Assembly: GCA_013336525.1 (NCBI GenBank)
Contig: JAAXTM010000006.1
Span: forward strand, 62,001 to 126,000
Reading direction: 5' to 3'
Origin: Geobacteraceae bacterium
Lineage (GTDB): Bacteria; Desulfobacterota; Desulfuromonadia; Geobacterales; Pseudopelobacteraceae
Length of the DNA: 64,000 nt
A model generated the notes under the pieces. That model did no database searches and was not told the origin of the DNA. It was given only the letters and a program-made list of their open reading frames with translations. The translations under genes were made by a program, and so were the position numbers. Positions 29,527-40,342 of this stretch are shown in pieces; position 1 is the stretch's first letter, and the number at the start of each line of letters is the position of its first letter.

Positions 29527-32500
29527 CTATATCTTTAACCACTTTTCCAGTACAGCAAGCAAATCATTCAATATAAGCGGCTTTGGCAGATGATCATTCA
29601 TTCCAGCGGCTATACATTCGTCACGATCCTGCTGCATGGCATTTCCGGTAAGCGCAATTACCGGTATGTTGTGATTACGCACATTTGAAGCAGGATTACG
29701 GATGATTACGGTGACTTCGTAGCCACTCATTTCGGGCATCATGCAATCCAGCAGCACAAGAGCATAATCATTCTCCTCAAGCAGCTGCAAAGCCTCTTTG
29801 CCATCAGCAGCAACATCAACCAGATAGCCGTGAGTCTTCAGTAGATTGGGCACTATTTTCCTGGCTATCGGGTCATCATCGGTCAGAAGAATGCGAATAG
29901 GAGGTCCCCCTGCAACATCCACCCGCCGGATGGAAACTTTAGTCACCTCCCCAAACGGACAAGGGTCAGGAATGGATATTTTATCTGCCTTCTCCAATAC
30001 CACTGTAAACCAGAATGTCGTCCCCTCCCCCGCAACACTCTCAACACCGATAGCCCCCCCCATCAATTCCACCAGCTGTTTGCAAATTGCCAGTCCCAAT
30101 CCGGTCCCGCCATATGTGCGCGTAGTTGAACTATCAGCCTGGGTAAATGGCTCAAAGATATGATCCAGTTTTTCGGCGGCGATGCCGATACCGCTGTCAA
30201 CAACAAGAAAACGGAGTGTAGTGGTATGCTCATCTTCGTCGATTTTTTGAATGTGAAGCTTTACTGACCCCTTAGGGGTGAACTTAATTGCATTGCCTAC
30301 CAGATTGGTTACAATCTGGCGCAGTCGCCCTGCGTCACCTTTCAAGGCCGTTGGAACGTCGGCATCAAACGACGAATCGAGTTCCACCCCTTTTCCTGCA
30401 GCCGAAAGCAATAAGAGATTCATAACATCAGAAATAACCGGCCGCAGGTCAAAATCAGATTTTTCCAGCTCTATCTTGTTTGCTTCAATTTTGGATAGGT
30501 CGAGTATATCGTTAAGCAGATGGACCAGCTCAACTCCGGATTTTATGGCACTTTCGGCATATTCATGTTGTTCTGGAGTCAGCTCGGAATGTTGGAGCAG
30601 CTGCATCATGCCGATGACGCCGTTCATTGGGGTGCGTATCTCGTGGCTCATGGTGGCCAGGAACCGGCTCTTGGCAATGCTGGCCGCTTCGGCGGCCGCC
30701 TTGGCCTGATGTAACTCCACTTCCATTAACTTACGCTCTGTAATGTCGTATGCAGTCCCGCTGGCGCCGACAATATTTCCACTTTTATCGCTTATAATAA
30801 TGGCATTTAAAACCAGATGGATTTCGTTGCCGGATTTGCCTTTGAACATTGTTTCATAGTGATCTACCGAGTGGTCTTCCATCCACCGGTTGAAATCTAT
30901 CAATTCACACTCGGCAGTATCAAGGTTCTGAAAGTCTCTGAATTTTTTACCGAGCATTTCATCAAGTTCGTAACCAAGTACATGCTCCCAAGCCAGATTG
31001 AGGTAGGTAAATCTGCCCTCAGCGTCACACTGCCAGATCAGATCCTGCGATGTCTCGACCAGTGAGTGATAAAGAACCTCCGATTTCCTGAGAGATTCTT
31101 CTGCCTGCTTGCGCTCTTCAATTTCGGCAATTAATTCCTTATTAGTTATATCCAACTCAGTTGTTCGCTCCTCTACACGTTTCTCAAGCGACTCGTTGAT
31201 CTGTTTGACTTCAAAGAACTGCCCTGACAACGAATCGGCCATCTCCCTAAAATTATTGATCAGATGATTTGCCTCTTTTATACCACTCTCAGGCCAAATG
31301 ATATCTTTGCCAGGGGTTGCCAACCTGGCCGGCAGTTCGTACGTCAAGGTACGAAGCAAGTTCAAGGCAGCAACAATCTGACGGCTCAATAACTCCGCAA
31401 GGGCAAGCGCTACAAACAGAATCAGGGACAGCGTGATCAGTCTTCCCGAATACTTATGGTATAACAACCGATGGGAGGGTGACGCAGGCTGTTCCAGAAT
31501 CAGCTTCCATTCAGCCAGGTCACCGATGACCGTTTCTACAACATAAAACGATTGCTTCCAGCGATCGAAATATGGGGTATCAGGAGTAACCACCGGTACC
31601 CACTGGCTGACCATTTTGTCGAGACGGTTAAGTGTTCCTTTACCACGATCAAACGGCGTCATAACCGTTTGATCAGCACGGTTGGTCATAATAACATTGC
31701 CGTTTTTATCCAGCAGCGTGTAGAGCATGATATTATGATCCGAGCTCTTATCTAGATGTTCCCGTACCTGCTCCATGCTCAGGATACCGGCGACATAGCC
31801 TCCATATTCCCCAGCAATTAGAACCGGTGCAAGCACAGCGACTATCGGCTTGGGGGTGCCGATCCTGCCCATAACAACTTCAGAGAGCATTGGCTTAAGT
31901 TCTCGTTTAAGTTGAGGTATGAAGGGGCGATCTGCAAAGTTTTTACCGATGTTATTCTGGCCCAGTTCGTCGAGCAACGGATAAAAAGCTGTGGATGTTG
32001 CATTTTTGTCCAAAGCTCCAACTCTCAGAAAGTTAACATCCGATTTTTTTGCCTGTTCAAGGTATGGTTGCATCTGTTGCGGGGATTTTGATGCTGCCAT
32101 CTCTGCAAGATTGGTAATTGCAGACTTTCTGTTCAACACCCAGGTTTCCAGCCTGTCAGTCACGCGGTTGCTGTCCTGAATAAGTGTTGTGCGAATATGA
32201 CTTTCTGTTTCTTTAAAATCTGATCTGCTGTCAACCGCCAGCATAAGCAGCGCTGGACACAGTACGAAAAAAGCCAGCAGGTTGTAGATGATCTCACGGT
32301 ATGACGTCAGCGATGAGCGCGTTCGCAGTGCAAAACAGGCATAGAGCAGTCTGGCGACAAGCGCATTGGCAATGCCGTTAACTGCCTGTTTGACCATAAA
32401 AAAAGTTGTCTGACTGGAAGGAAGATGCATGACGAAGTGATATAAAAGGTAGACCAGCGGCATGCCGATCAGAAGCCAGTAGAGGGCATCAGCCAGCACC

Positions 32501-32805
32501 ATCCCCATCTTACGGCGCCCCATAAGCCAGCCGACTGCTGCCACCTCTGCGGTCATGGTAATAATGGCATAGGGGTGGTTCCAGAGGAAGTAGGTATAGC
32601 TTGAAATGATGGCAGCTGCCAGAACACCGCGACCAAGACCGAAAAACTGCAGTGCCAGCATCGCAAAGATGCTGCCGAAGATAAAAGCGACACTGTGCAA
32701 AAGCGGGTAATTGTAATAGTTGCCCGCCAGACCAAAGGCAGTCAGCACCAGGAAAAGCGGGGTGCTGTATTTATCGGGTATGATAGAAGTCGGTATCGTG
32801 GCCAT
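29527..32805 (-). CDS. Hybrid sensor histidine kinase (7TM-like/Cache/PAS/HisKA/HATPase/REC)
   Basis: 1092 aa. About six hydrophobic segments (residues 15-190), a long periplasmic Cache-like sensor (about 200-450), another membrane helix (about 455-475), coiled coil, PAS (about 575-695), HisKA with [20 protein letters not shown] (phospho-His), HATPase_c with N-G1-G2 boxes ([11 protein letters not shown]) and a C-terminal receiver with [14 protein letters not shown]. No Hpt domain. It should sense an extracytoplasmic ligand; output partner not evident, the convergent PAS-GGDEF regulator being one candidate. Confidence 0.9.
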   Translation of the reverse strand: MATIPTSIIPDKYSTPLFLVLTAFGLAGNYYNYPLLHSVAFIFGSIFAMLALQFFGLGRGVLAAAIISSYTYFLWNHPYAIITMTAEVAAVGWLMGRRKMGMVLADALYWLLIGMPLVYLLYHFVMHLPSSQTTFFMVKQAVNGIANALVARLLYACFALRTRSSLTSYREIIYNLLAFFVLCPALLMLAVDSRSDFKETESHIRTTLIQDSNRVTDRLETWVLNRKSAITNLAEMAASKSPQQMQPYLEQAKKSDVNFLRVGALDKNATSTAFYPLLDELGQNNIGKNFADRPFIPQLKRELKPMLSEVVMGRIGTPKPIVAVLAPVLIAGEYGGYVAGILSMEQVREHLDKSSDHNIMLYTLLDKNGNVIMTNRADQTVMTPFDRGKGTLNRLDKMVSQWVPVVTPDTPYFDRWKQSFYVVETVIGDLAEWKLILEQPASPSHRLLYHKYSGRLITLSLILFVALALAELLSRQIVAALNLLRTLTYELPARLATPGKDIIWPESGIKEANHLINNFREMADSLSGQFFEVKQINESLEKRVEERTTELDITNKELIAEIEERKQAEESLRKSEVLYHSLVETSQDLIWQCDAEGRFTYLNLAWEHVLGYELDEMLGKKFRDFQNLDTAECELIDFNRWMEDHSVDHYETMFKGKSGNEIHLVLNAIIISDKSGNIVGASGTAYDITERKLMEVELHQAKAAAEAASIAKSRFLATMSHEIRTPMNGVIGMMQLLQHSELTPEQHEYAESAIKSGVELVHLLNDILDLSKIEANKIELEKSDFDLRPVISDVMNLLLLSAAGKGVELDSSFDADVPTALKGDAGRLRQIVTNLVGNAIKFTPKGSVKLHIQKIDEDEHTTTLRFLVVDSGIGIAAEKLDHIFEPFTQADSSTTRTYGGTGLGLAICKQLVELMGGAIGVESVAGEGTTFWFTVVLEKADKISIPDPCPFGEVTKVSIRRVDVAGGPPIRILLTDDDPIARKIVPNLLKTHGYLVDVAADGKEALQLLEENDYALVLLDCMMPEMSGYEVTVIIRNPASNVRNHNIPVIALTGNAMQQDRDECIAAGMNDHLPKPLILNDLLAVLEKWLKI

Positions 32806-32865
32806 TGTTGTCAGGAAACCCTTAGGAGCTGTAAATGAATAACTTGATTAATATTGCGCTCTGAT

Positions 32866-32965
32866 TTAGGCCGAATTTGGCTGAACTGATTGAGGCAAGC
32901 CGCAGACGTAGCAGAGCTACGTTGAGGACTTGGTGATTGAAGTTCGGTCAAAAATGGCCTGAAGA
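32866..32965. repeat. REP/MITE-like element with inverted ends and central hairpin
   Basis: AGGCCGAATTTGGCTGAACT and AGTTCGGTCAAAAATGGCCT are imperfect inverted ends (about 15 of 20 pairs). The centre holds CGTAGC-AGA-GCTACG. It lies just upstream of the hybrid kinase start. Phrase GATTGAGGC...GAGGACTTGG recalls the element at 9044 and Geobacter intergenic repeats in general. Confidence 0.6.
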
Positions 32966-33086
32966 TGAGATGCAAGATGGTCATGTTATTTGTTTACAGC
33001 TCCTTAGATCAGAAAATAATTCTGCCGCTGAAACTTTAACTCATTTTCAGGACATTGCAACCATATCAACTGCAATCTATAAATAT

Positions 33087-33102
33087 GTCGAAAAACTTTA
33101 CA
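33087..33102 (+). promoter_or_regulatory. PrsR-type box upstream of pilZ gene
   Basis: GTCGAAAAACTTTACA matches the boxes at 34554 and 53090-53105 (consensus GTCGAWAWWCTTTACA). It lies 80 bases before the GG of the downstream -24/-12 promoter, 12-13 bases farther than at the two PEP-CTERM genes. Confidence 0.65.
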
Positions 33103-33164
33103 ATACATAGTAACATGCCATACTATTAAAAGCATTAACCATGCCATTACTGTCACTTAGCATC

Positions 33165-33181
33165 AAGGCATACTATTTGCT
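33165..33181 (+). promoter_or_regulatory. Sigma-54 promoter of the pilZ gene
   Basis: AAGGCATACTATTTGCT has GG-N10-GC spacing and a good TTTGCT -12 element. The predicted start near 33192 leaves a 69-base leader before ATG 33261. Confidence 0.65.
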
Positions 33182-33260
33182 TATTTTTATGCTAACCTGT
33201 GCGACTGTGAAAATGACTGAACATCATCTATCCCCACTCGCATTCATCGAGGAGATCTTA

Positions 33261-33614
33261 ATGGAAAGCAGAAACTTCACCAGAGTTGATTTTTGCGAAT
33301 GCGTTTCTATTAAGCATGACGACCAGATTTTTTTTGGCGATATAAAAAATCTGAGTCTGCAGGGTTTATTCATTAAAACACCTGAAAAGTTACCACTGAG
33401 TACCCCTGTTGAAATTACATTCTTTTTCTCTCGTAATTCGTCTATGTATCTGAATGCTAATGTGGTGCGCTGTGAAGAGGCAGGACTGGGAATTCAGATA
33501 AGTGGAATGGATGTAAAATCGTTCGTTCATCTGAGAAATGTTGTAAGCATGCAGTGCAACGATCATGATCTCCTGATGCAGGAGACCCTAAAGGTCACAA
33601 ACTGCATCCATTGA
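33261..33614 (+). CDS. PilZ domain c-di-GMP-binding protein
   Basis: 117-aa single PilZ domain. Both c-di-GMP motifs are present: RNFTR (RxxxR) at residues 4-8 and DIKNLSLQGLFI (D/N-x-S-x-x-G). The start is moved to ATG 33261 with GAGGAG upstream; the track's 33141 start lies upstream of the promoter. A PrsR-type box and sigma-54 promoter upstream suggest co-regulation with PEP-CTERM genes. Effector partner unknown. Confidence 0.88.
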   Translation: MESRNFTRVDFCECVSIKHDDQIFFGDIKNLSLQGLFIKTPEKLPLSTPVEITFFFSRNSSMYLNANVVRCEEAGLGIQISGMDVKSFVHLRNVVSMQCNDHDLLMQETLKVTNCIH

Positions 33615-33795
33615 GCAGACGCAAGAGCAAGAAGTAAATCGTTACTCGATTAGTATAGTTATCCTGTTATCATGCCTGAGCTTATATCGAATTCATCCTG
33701 GTACATTTCCTCACTTTTTTAGCTTGTCGGATTTCTTTACACTGCCAACAGCATATCTAAAGTATGCAGCAAGATCACTCACAAGGAATCCACCT

Positions 33796-34497
33796 TTGAC
33801 CAATCGGCACATCGACCGTTCTGCCTTTTATCGCTATCTCCCATTTGCCGTTTTTATGGGTTTCATTGGACTTGACGAGTTCATACGTTTTCTTGCCGGC
33901 CAGGGTCTTTTCACCCTTGCACCAACAACGATCTATTACCTCTATCCGGTCAAAACCCTAACCGTTGGCTGTTTTCTGTTCCTGTTCAGAAAACAGTACC
34001 ACGAACTGAAATTAAAAGACTTCGCCAATATCCCGACAACCCTCGCATCATGCGGGATCGGCCTACTGGTCTTCGCTCTCTGGATCAAGATGGACTGGAC
34101 TTTTGGCGCTGCAAGCGTCCCTCAAGGATTCAATCCGGAACTTCTACCGGGTCGAAGCATCCAGATTTCCATGACTTTGATCAGGGTTGCCGGAGCGGTG
34201 TTGGTTGTCCCGTTGATGGAAGAGCTGTTCTGGCGCTCGTTTCTGATCCGTTACATCATTGACAAAGATTTCGGCTCCGTCCCTATGGGCACATTTACCT
34301 GGGCATCATTTCTGTTCACCATAGTACTGTTCGGACTTGAACATAATTTCATCCTGGCTGGAATCATGGCCGGAGTCTTTTTCAACCTGTTGCTCTATAA
34401 AACCCGCAGTCTTGCCCAGTGCGTTCTGGCTCACGCCATAGCCAATCTGGCACTTGCTGTATATGTTGTTTCTACCGGGAAATGGCAGTTTTGGTGA
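33796..34497 (+). CDS. Exosortase-associated CPBP (CAAX-like) intramembrane protease
   Basis: About 233 aa with seven or eight hydrophobic segments. CPBP glutamic protease motifs in order: MEELFWRSFLIRY (EExxxR), FGLEHN (H) and LAHAIANL (HxxxN). The overall form matches the CAAX-protease-related family found in PEP-CTERM/exosortase genomes. Start is uncertain: TTG 33796 with AAGGAA upstream is preferred, TTG 33724 (track) lacks a ribosome site. It follows pilZ and may share its transcript. Confidence 0.82.
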   Translation: MTNRHIDRSAFYRYLPFAVFMGFIGLDEFIRFLAGQGLFTLAPTTIYYLYPVKTLTVGCFLFLFRKQYHELKLKDFANIPTTLASCGIGLLVFALWIKMDWTFGAASVPQGFNPELLPGRSIQISMTLIRVAGAVLVVPLMEELFWRSFLIRYIIDKDFGSVPMGTFTWASFLFTIVLFGLEHNFILAGIMAGVFFNLLLYKTRSLAQCVLAHAIANLALAVYVVSTGKWQFW

Positions 34498-34553
34498 ACT
34501 GCTGAATATGCAACAGACTAACAAAAACAACGTAGAGACGATATTTTAATTAA

Positions 34554-34569
34554 GTCGATAAACTTTACA
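34554..34569 (+). promoter_or_regulatory. PrsR-type box, PEP-CTERM gene 1
   Basis: GTCGATAAACTTTACA, 67 bases upstream of the promoter GG. Thirteen or more of 16 bases are shared with the box of the second PEP-CTERM gene, whose spacing is 68. Assignment to PrsR is inference. Confidence 0.7.
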
Positions 34570-34618
34570 CTTATTTATATTATCACCATAAAATCCTTTA
34601 GCTACAGCTACTTGCGTG

Positions 34619-34635
34619 TTGGCCCGGTTTCTGCA
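34619..34635 (+). promoter_or_regulatory. Sigma-54 promoter, PEP-CTERM gene 1
   Basis: TTGGCCCGGTTTCTGCA with GG-N10-GC spacing; predicted start near 34646, 53 bases before the ATG. PrsR (sigma-54 activator) is encoded 0.8 kb downstream. Confidence 0.75.
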
Positions 34636-34698
34636 TTACATATCACCATATAACTAAACTACACATTTAAATGATAAAATCATCACAGGAGCTCATAA

Positions 34699-35409
34699 AT
34701 GAATCAATCAATTAAAGTATCTCTGGGAACCATCATATCACTGTTAACTTTTTCGTTCAGCGCATGGGCGTATCCGGTTAATGTGGGTGACATGGTAAAG
34801 ATGTATAACAATGACAATTCTTCTGTAGCGTATGAGGGGTACTACCAGACTGCCTTGAAGAACCCTAATGGTACTTATGGTAGCCAGTTCGGCGTATTTT
34901 GTGTAGAAAAAGATGAATATTTCACCCCCGGCGGTGTCTACTCTGTGAACAGCATTTCTGATTCGGCTTATGGTGGGGGTGTAAACATCAGCGACAACTT
35001 CACAGGCGACAAGCTCGACTATGCCACCAAATGGCTGTACTCTCATTTTATGCAAAAAAACTTGCTCAGTATAGTTGGTGGAATTAACGCCTACAACTTA
35101 GATTACGAATTGCAGCAGGCGATCTGGAAAATCGAGGGTGAATATCCCAATACTTTAATTTCTGGCGATGCAAATAAACTTTATAATGCGGCTATGGCCG
35201 CTCAAAATATGCAGACACTTGAACTGTTAGCTTACGATGTGAAAGTTATGAATCTAGTTACTCTCAACAGCAATGGCACTATCAAAGAGTATAATCAATC
35301 ACAGCTTATCGCACAGCCAGTTCCAGAACCCGGCACCATGATGCTTCTTGGAGTTGGCATGCTTGGCCTTGCAATTTTCGGCAAACGCCGCATGAACAAG
35401 GATTCTTAA
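34699..35409 (+). CDS. PEP-CTERM sorted exported protein 1
   Basis: 236 aa: Sec signal peptide (cleavage near AWA-YP), extracellular body without recognised enzyme motifs, one Cys (GVFCVEK), and a C-terminal sorting signal PVPEPGTMMLLGVGMLGLA followed by GKRRMNK. The PEP motif, hydrophobic helix and basic tail are the exosortase recognition tripartite signal. Probably released into the exopolysaccharide matrix after processing. ATG with AGGAG; own sigma-54 promoter and terminator. Confidence 0.92.
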   Translation: MNQSIKVSLGTIISLLTFSFSAWAYPVNVGDMVKMYNNDNSSVAYEGYYQTALKNPNGTYGSQFGVFCVEKDEYFTPGGVYSVNSISDSAYGGGVNISDNFTGDKLDYATKWLYSHFMQKNLLSIVGGINAYNLDYELQQAIWKIEGEYPNTLISGDANKLYNAAMAAQNMQTLELLAYDVKVMNLVTLNSNGTIKEYNQSQLIAQPVPEPGTMMLLGVGMLGLAIFGKRRMNKDS

Positions 35410-35429
35410 TAAAAATCCCCATCATAATT

Positions 35430-35470
35430 AACAAGAAAAGGCACTGCGCTTGCGGTGCCTTTTCTTGTTT
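35430..35470. terminator. Bidirectional terminator between PEP-CTERM gene and prsR
   Basis: AACAAGAAAAGGCAC (35430-35444) pairs perfectly with GTGCCTTTTCTTGTT (35455-35469): a 15-bp stem with A-rich and T-rich flanks, serving the convergent PEP-CTERM and prsR genes. Confidence 0.88.
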
Positions 35471-35515
35471 GTCAGAAGGTCTTATACTCCTGTCTATTCT
35501 CAATACTTCAAAATT

Positions 35516-36919
35516 TTATGGCATCTGGTCCACAGCTTTTTCCGTTGATGACAGAGGAGTCAAGCTGTGCTTCTTCATCAGGTCGTAGAGTGTCGGCCTG
35601 CTCACCCCCAACTCCTCGGCAGCCCTGACAACATTACCATGCTGGCGATCAATTGCTGCTGAAATCATTTCCAGCTCAACCTTATCCCTGGCTTCCCGTA
35701 AGCTGATGATCGGCACGGTATCCTCCATTAAAGCCGACAGTTCCATTTTGCAGCCAAGATCAGACGGCTCCAGAGCCGCGGCATCGCTCATGAGGATCGC
35801 ACGCTGCACCCGATTTTGCAATTCACGCACATTTCCGGGCCAATCATAGCTCTTAAGAAAATCTATCGATGCTGAACTGAAGCGACGTACTTTTTTCTGA
35901 TACTCTTTATTGAACACCCTGAGGAAATAATTGGCCAGCATCAGGATGTCGTCGCCTCGCTCACGCAACGGGGGCAGATTTATTGAAATCACACTGCTCC
36001 GGTAATACAGATCCTCACGAAACTGCCCCTCTTTAATAGCCTTGGCAATATCCACGTTGGTGGCGCAGACCGTCCTGGTATCAATCGGAATATCCTGCCT
36101 TCCCCCTACCCGCTGGATGACCCCTTCCTGAAGAAAACGAAGCAGCTTGACCTGAAGATTGAATGGAAGCTCCCCTATTTCGTCGAGAAACAGTGTGCCC
36201 TTGTCGGCGTATTGAAGCTTTCCCTGCACTTGAGCATGGGCACCAGTAAATGATCCTTTCTCATGGCCGAACAATTCGGACTCCAGAAGATTGTCCGGAA
36301 TGGCGCCGCAATTAATCGGGACAAAAGGACCCTTTTTGCGCAGACTGGCCTCATGGATCGCCTTGGCAACCAACTCTTTTCCGGTGCCGTTTTCTCCCGT
36401 AATAAAAATTGATACATCAGATGGTGCCACTTTTTTAATGGTTGAGAAGAGTGACAGCATCTCAGGACAGTGGCCAATCATGCCTCCGGATTCATTCGAT
36501 TTTTCTTCAATTTTGCGCTGCAGTGCGCGGTTCTGATCTTCAAGAGTGGATATGTAAAACGCCCTCCTGAGAACAACCAGCATTTCGTTTATCACAGGCG
36601 GTTTGGGAAAGAAGTCGTAGGCTCCCAATTGCATCGCTCTCAGAGCATTTTCGCGTTCACTGTTGCCGGTCAGCATGATCACCTTAACGTAAGGATCCAG
36701 CTCAAGCAACTCTGCCAGACCACGAAAACCTTCAACTGAAGTATCTACGTGTGGAGGGAGGCCAAGGTCAAGAATCACCACCCGGGGCTGATTCTTCTTG
36801 AACAAACCGATTCCTTCATTAACATCAGCGGCCAGCAGAACCGTATAATCTTCGCCCAAACCCCATTTAAGCTGCTGGCGAAGATCTGAATTGTCATCAA
36901 TGATTAGTAGTTTTTCCAC
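35516..36919 (-). CDS. prsR: PrsR, PEP-CTERM-box sigma-54 response regulator
   Basis: 467 aa, NtrC class. Receiver (about 3-120; phospho-Asp in VILDLGLPPH), AAA+ sigma-54 activation domain (about 145-375) with Walker A GENGTGKE, the sigma-54 contact loop as GSFTGA instead of the commoner GAFTGA, and a Fis-type helix-turn-helix at the end (VVRAAEELGVSRPTLYDLMKK). GTG start with GAGAGG. Its kinase PrsK is 318 bp upstream on the same strand. Likely activates the three box/sigma-54 genes found here. Confidence 0.93.
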   Translation of the reverse strand: MEKLLIIDDNSDLRQQLKWGLGEDYTVLLAADVNEGIGLFKKNQPRVVILDLGLPPHVDTSVEGFRGLAELLELDPYVKVIMLTGNSERENALRAMQLGAYDFFPKPPVINEMLVVLRRAFYISTLEDQNRALQRKIEEKSNESGGMIGHCPEMLSLFSTIKKVAPSDVSIFITGENGTGKELVAKAIHEASLRKKGPFVPINCGAIPDNLLESELFGHEKGSFTGAHAQVQGKLQYADKGTLFLDEIGELPFNLQVKLLRFLQEGVIQRVGGRQDIPIDTRTVCATNVDIAKAIKEGQFREDLYYRSSVISINLPPLRERGDDILMLANYFLRVFNKEYQKKVRRFSSASIDFLKSYDWPGNVRELQNRVQRAILMSDAAALEPSDLGCKMELSALMEDTVPIISLREARDKVELEMISAAIDRQHGNVVRAAEELGVSRPTLYDLMKKHSLTPLSSTEKAVDQMP

Positions 36920-37237
36920 AAGAACCTCTCAACGTATAAACTACAGTTGAAACAGACATATACAGAGTGCAGTAAAATAGTATGAAGTTAAAAAAATCCA
37001 GCCTCGGGATTACTTGGATTGCTCTGGATTTTAACTTCAAAAGTTTAAACATTAAAAAAGCAGTTATCCGCTGATAAATCAAACACTTGAAACAAATACT
37101 GCTTTAACCAAAAAAAAGATCCTGTTTTTTTTAATAACTATCAGTTTTATCTGCGTTAATCTGCAGAATCTGTGGACCGATAGCCGTTTATAGGTTAAAT
37201 CACAGGTAATCCTGCGAAATCCTGAAGCTCAGCTTTT
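36920..37237. repeat. Non-coding prsR-prsK gap with mosaic repeat copy
   Basis: Contains one copy (about 37060-37235) of the intergenic repeat family described in Part 2: GCAGTTATCCGCTGATAAAT at one side, ATCTGCGTTAATCTGCAG in the middle, and the AATCCTGAAGCT phrase at the right end. A second fragment, CCTCGGGATTAC, lies at about 36998. No gene seen; a prsR promoter must lie here but I cannot assign it. Confidence 0.6.
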
Positions 37238-39304
37238 TTATTCAGCCTCAGCTTGTTGACTCTCACTGGCAGCAAACCACACGGTGAAAACTGAACCGCT
37301 TCCCACCACGCTACTCACTTCAATTCTGCCGCCATGCGCTTCTACAATCTGTCGGCACTGGTACAAACCAATTCCAAGTCCCTGTTCCTTGGTAGTCTTG
37401 AAGGGCCTGAAAAGTTCTCTTTGTAAAAAGCCGATTGGCATCCCGCAACCTCGATCAATCACCTTAATAAACGGCTGCCCGCAGGATCGCCCGACTTCTA
37501 TTGCAACCGGATCATCTGTGACAGTTGCTTCAATCCCGTTGATAAGAAGATTCATGACAACTTTCTGAATCTCGCTTTCATCGAGGCGCACAATTTCAGA
37601 TGTTCCTGAAACTAAAACCTTCTTACCCACAACCAAATGTGCAGTTCTCTCGGCCAATTCCAGCAAGTTCACCTGCTGCTGATTGATAAGGTCCTGTTCA
37701 CCAAGATTTTTCATCCTGCTGATCAGCTTTTTCATCTTAACAACAGTATTCCCCAATGAAGCAAGCATATCATTCTGAAAATCGGTATTCTGTATATGCC
37801 TGGCAGCATTTTCAACAATCAGTGACAGATTGGACACCAGATTTTTCAGGTCATGGGCAACGAAGGTTGCAACAGTGCCAATTGCCTCAATTTCACGGGC
37901 ATGGGTGATCTGTTCGGACTGTTTTTGGTGAAGAAGCGCCAACGAAGCCTGCCTGGCGATAGTTTTCATCAAATCGTAGTCTTCATATATAAAGGACTCA
38001 TTGGTATCAATAGATTTACCAAGAGCAATGAAACCTTCCAGATTCTTACCGTCAAAAAGCGGAATTACAATGAATATGCTGTTTTCACCGAAAAAATATC
38101 CGTTTTCCTCCAGTATTTCAGAAGTGTCATCCCTGATATTGATTACCCAGGCATTTCCCTTCATGAATTTTATCAGTGAATTGTCGGCTGTCAATACATC
38201 CGGAATTCGCTCCATATTATAACCAGCAGACATGCAGTATCCGTTATAAACCTCCTCGTACAGGAAAAGGACCGCGCCTCCGGTTCCAAAAATCTCGCAA
38301 TATGCCGAAAGAATTCTCTGCTGAAGTTCATCCAGAGTCCTGGCCGTTGCAAGTAACTCGGTAAAACGCAGCCACTGGGTCCGGTAATCGTGTTTATTCT
38401 GGTAAAAGTTTTTATGGAGTACAACCTTGACTTCCCGCCGGAATCGATCGGAAAGCATGAGAGCCAGCAAGACAATTCCGATCAAAAAGGCCACGGATAC
38501 AGTCACAGTGCGCGGGAAATAGCCACCGAGATACTTCATCCCTTCTCCCAGGATACCTATCATAATCAGATAGATACCAACGGCGAACAGAACAAAGGAC
38601 TTGAAAGCAATCTGCCGGGACACCTGAATGCAAACTTTACCACGACGACACGCCAGCGAATAGGCTATAAGCGCCGCTGCAACAATATAAAGAAAAGAGC
38701 GCAACGGCAGGTAATTCATATTCAGCGAGCGGTATAGCAATGCCTGACTATAGTAGAATACCTGAACCGCCAAAATGGTGCCGATTCCAATTATTTCATA
38801 CTTGATTTTCCAGAATGAATCGGGTGATGCATTGGTAAGAGTCACTTCAAAGTTGACTATTGCATAAATCAGACAGGCCATCAAAGCGATATAAAAGAAA
38901 TAACCGGCGTTACCGAGGAACAGAAGCCTTTCGTCCGGGAAATCCGGGGCATAGAAAAATGAATTCAAGGGGAGGATAATAGATACAGCCAGAAACAATA
39001 GTGTAGAAGCAACAACCCCTTTTAAGATCGGACTGATCTTCCATGGGCCGGACTGGCGGGCAAACGTAAGACTGCAGAGAATCCAGAACAGGGGGAGAAG
39101 AGCCTCTGCAAACAAGGCACATTTTTTCCAGAAAAAAGCATCAGATGCATGAAGAGACAGCAGGTCGAACAGTTCAAGCAGAGCAGTCGCGGTTATAGCT
39201 GCAGAAAGGAACAGGCCTGTTCTGCAGCGATCCTTAAAGAGGGCATAACCGGCGCCGGCAAGCAAAATAATAATTGCAGCTATGGAGATGATAACATTAC
39301 CCAT
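37238..39304 (-). CDS. prsK: PrsK, PEP-CTERM system histidine kinase
   Basis: 688 aa. The N-terminal ~290 residues contain about eight hydrophobic segments, then a GAF-like domain (about 320-460), and a kinase core with phospho-acceptor FVAHDLKNLVSNLSLIVENA and an ATPase with N box NLLINGIEA and G boxes DRGCGMP and GLGIGLYQC. The HDLKN H-box is typical of PrsK. It pairs with PrsR encoded next. It starts 12 bases after the epimerase gene, so sugar genes and regulator share an operon. Confidence 0.93.
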   Translation of the reverse strand: MGNVIISIAAIIILLAGAGYALFKDRCRTGLFLSAAITATALLELFDLLSLHASDAFFWKKCALFAEALLPLFWILCSLTFARQSGPWKISPILKGVVASTLLFLAVSIILPLNSFFYAPDFPDERLLFLGNAGYFFYIALMACLIYAIVNFEVTLTNASPDSFWKIKYEIIGIGTILAVQVFYYSQALLYRSLNMNYLPLRSFLYIVAAALIAYSLACRRGKVCIQVSRQIAFKSFVLFAVGIYLIMIGILGEGMKYLGGYFPRTVTVSVAFLIGIVLLALMLSDRFRREVKVVLHKNFYQNKHDYRTQWLRFTELLATARTLDELQQRILSAYCEIFGTGGAVLFLYEEVYNGYCMSAGYNMERIPDVLTADNSLIKFMKGNAWVINIRDDTSEILEENGYFFGENSIFIVIPLFDGKNLEGFIALGKSIDTNESFIYEDYDLMKTIARQASLALLHQKQSEQITHAREIEAIGTVATFVAHDLKNLVSNLSLIVENAARHIQNTDFQNDMLASLGNTVVKMKKLISRMKNLGEQDLINQQQVNLLELAERTAHLVVGKKVLVSGTSEIVRLDESEIQKVVMNLLINGIEATVTDDPVAIEVGRSCGQPFIKVIDRGCGMPIGFLQRELFRPFKTTKEQGLGIGLYQCRQIVEAHGGRIEVSSVVGSGSVFTVWFAASESQQAEAE

Positions 39305-39316
39305 ATTTCAAGTAGC

Positions 39317-40342
39317 TCATAAGTTTGCCTCATACCATGGAAGGGCTGCATCAAGCCCTGCATCAATAGTATGACTCGGTTCATAACCCAAAAGACGTGC
39401 CGCCTTGCTGATATCTGCCTGAGAGTGGAGCACATCTCCTTTCCTGAAATCGCGATATACCGGTGCATTGCCCTTAAGATGCGGATAATGCAGCAATAGT
39501 CGGCTATGAAGCATTCCGAAAAGTTCATTTAGCGACGTGCGGGCGTTCACTGCCGTATTGTATACCTGGTTTACCGCAGCGGCCTCAGCAGTTGTAGCGG
39601 CCAGCAAATTCATCTGAATTACGTTCTGAACATAGCAGAAATCTCTGCTGGTTTCACCGTTGCCGTTGATGTAAACCGTTTCTCCCTTGATAAGCGCCCT
39701 TATCCAGCACGGAATTACTGCAGCATAGGCCCCCTCCGGGTCCTGGCGGGGGCCGAACACGTTGAAGTAGCGAAGCCCGATCAACTCCATTCCGTAAGTC
39801 CTGGCAAAGACATCTGCATACAACTCATTCACGTATTTTGTCACCGCATACGGTGAAAGCGGCTTTCCGATGGTGTCTTCAACCTTGGGAAGCCCCGGAT
39901 GATCACCATAGGTCGAGCTGCTGGCAGCGTAGACAAACCTTTTCACACCCGCATCACGGGCTGCCACAAGCATATTCAAAAAACCACTGACATTGCTTTC
40001 ATTGCTGGCAATCGGATCTGCAATGGAACGAGGCACCGATCCAAGCGCAGCCTCATGAAGTATGTAATCAGCGTTCTGGCAGACTTCACGGCAGGTGGAT
40101 AATTCGCGGATGTCCCCTTCTATAAAGCTGAACTGCCGCCACTGTTTTTCGGTGACAGAGTTCCGCACTTCATCAAGATTGCCGCGTTTACCGGTCGAAA
40201 AGTTATCCAGACCAATGACCCGCTGGTCCAGCCGGAGCAGTTTTTCCAGCAGATTCGAACCAATAAAGCCGGCGCAGCCAGTGACCAGCCATGTTTTTGG
40301 ATCAGATTGTAATTGGTTGAGTACTGTTTCATAACGGTTCAT
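39317..40342 (-). CDS. UDP-N-acetylglucosamine 4-epimerase-like (WbpP/TviC) SDR
   Basis: 341-aa extended SDR. NAD motif [10 protein letters not shown], catalytic Ser/Tyr/Lys in [14 protein letters not shown] and YAVTKY, and [12 protein letters not shown]. The N-terminal extension of ~18 residues and overall length resemble WbpP/TviC, which interconvert UDP-GlcNAc(A) and UDP-GalNAc(A). Paired with a TviB/WbpO-type dehydrogenase upstream, it would supply an acidic aminosugar for the exopolysaccharide. Confidence 0.87.
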   Translation of the reverse strand: MNRYETVLNQLQSDPKTWLVTGCAGFIGSNLLEKLLRLDQRVIGLDNFSTGKRGNLDEVRNSVTEKQWRQFSFIEGDIRELSTCREVCQNADYILHEAALGSVPRSIADPIASNESNVSGFLNMLVAARDAGVKRFVYAASSSTYGDHPGLPKVEDTIGKPLSPYAVTKYVNELYADVFARTYGMELIGLRYFNVFGPRQDPEGAYAAVIPCWIRALIKGETVYINGNGETSRDFCYVQNVIQMNLLAATTAEAAAVNQVYNTAVNARTSLNELFGMLHSRLLLHYPHLKGNAPVYRDFRKGDVLHSQADISKAARLLGYEPSHTIDAGLDAALPWYEANL

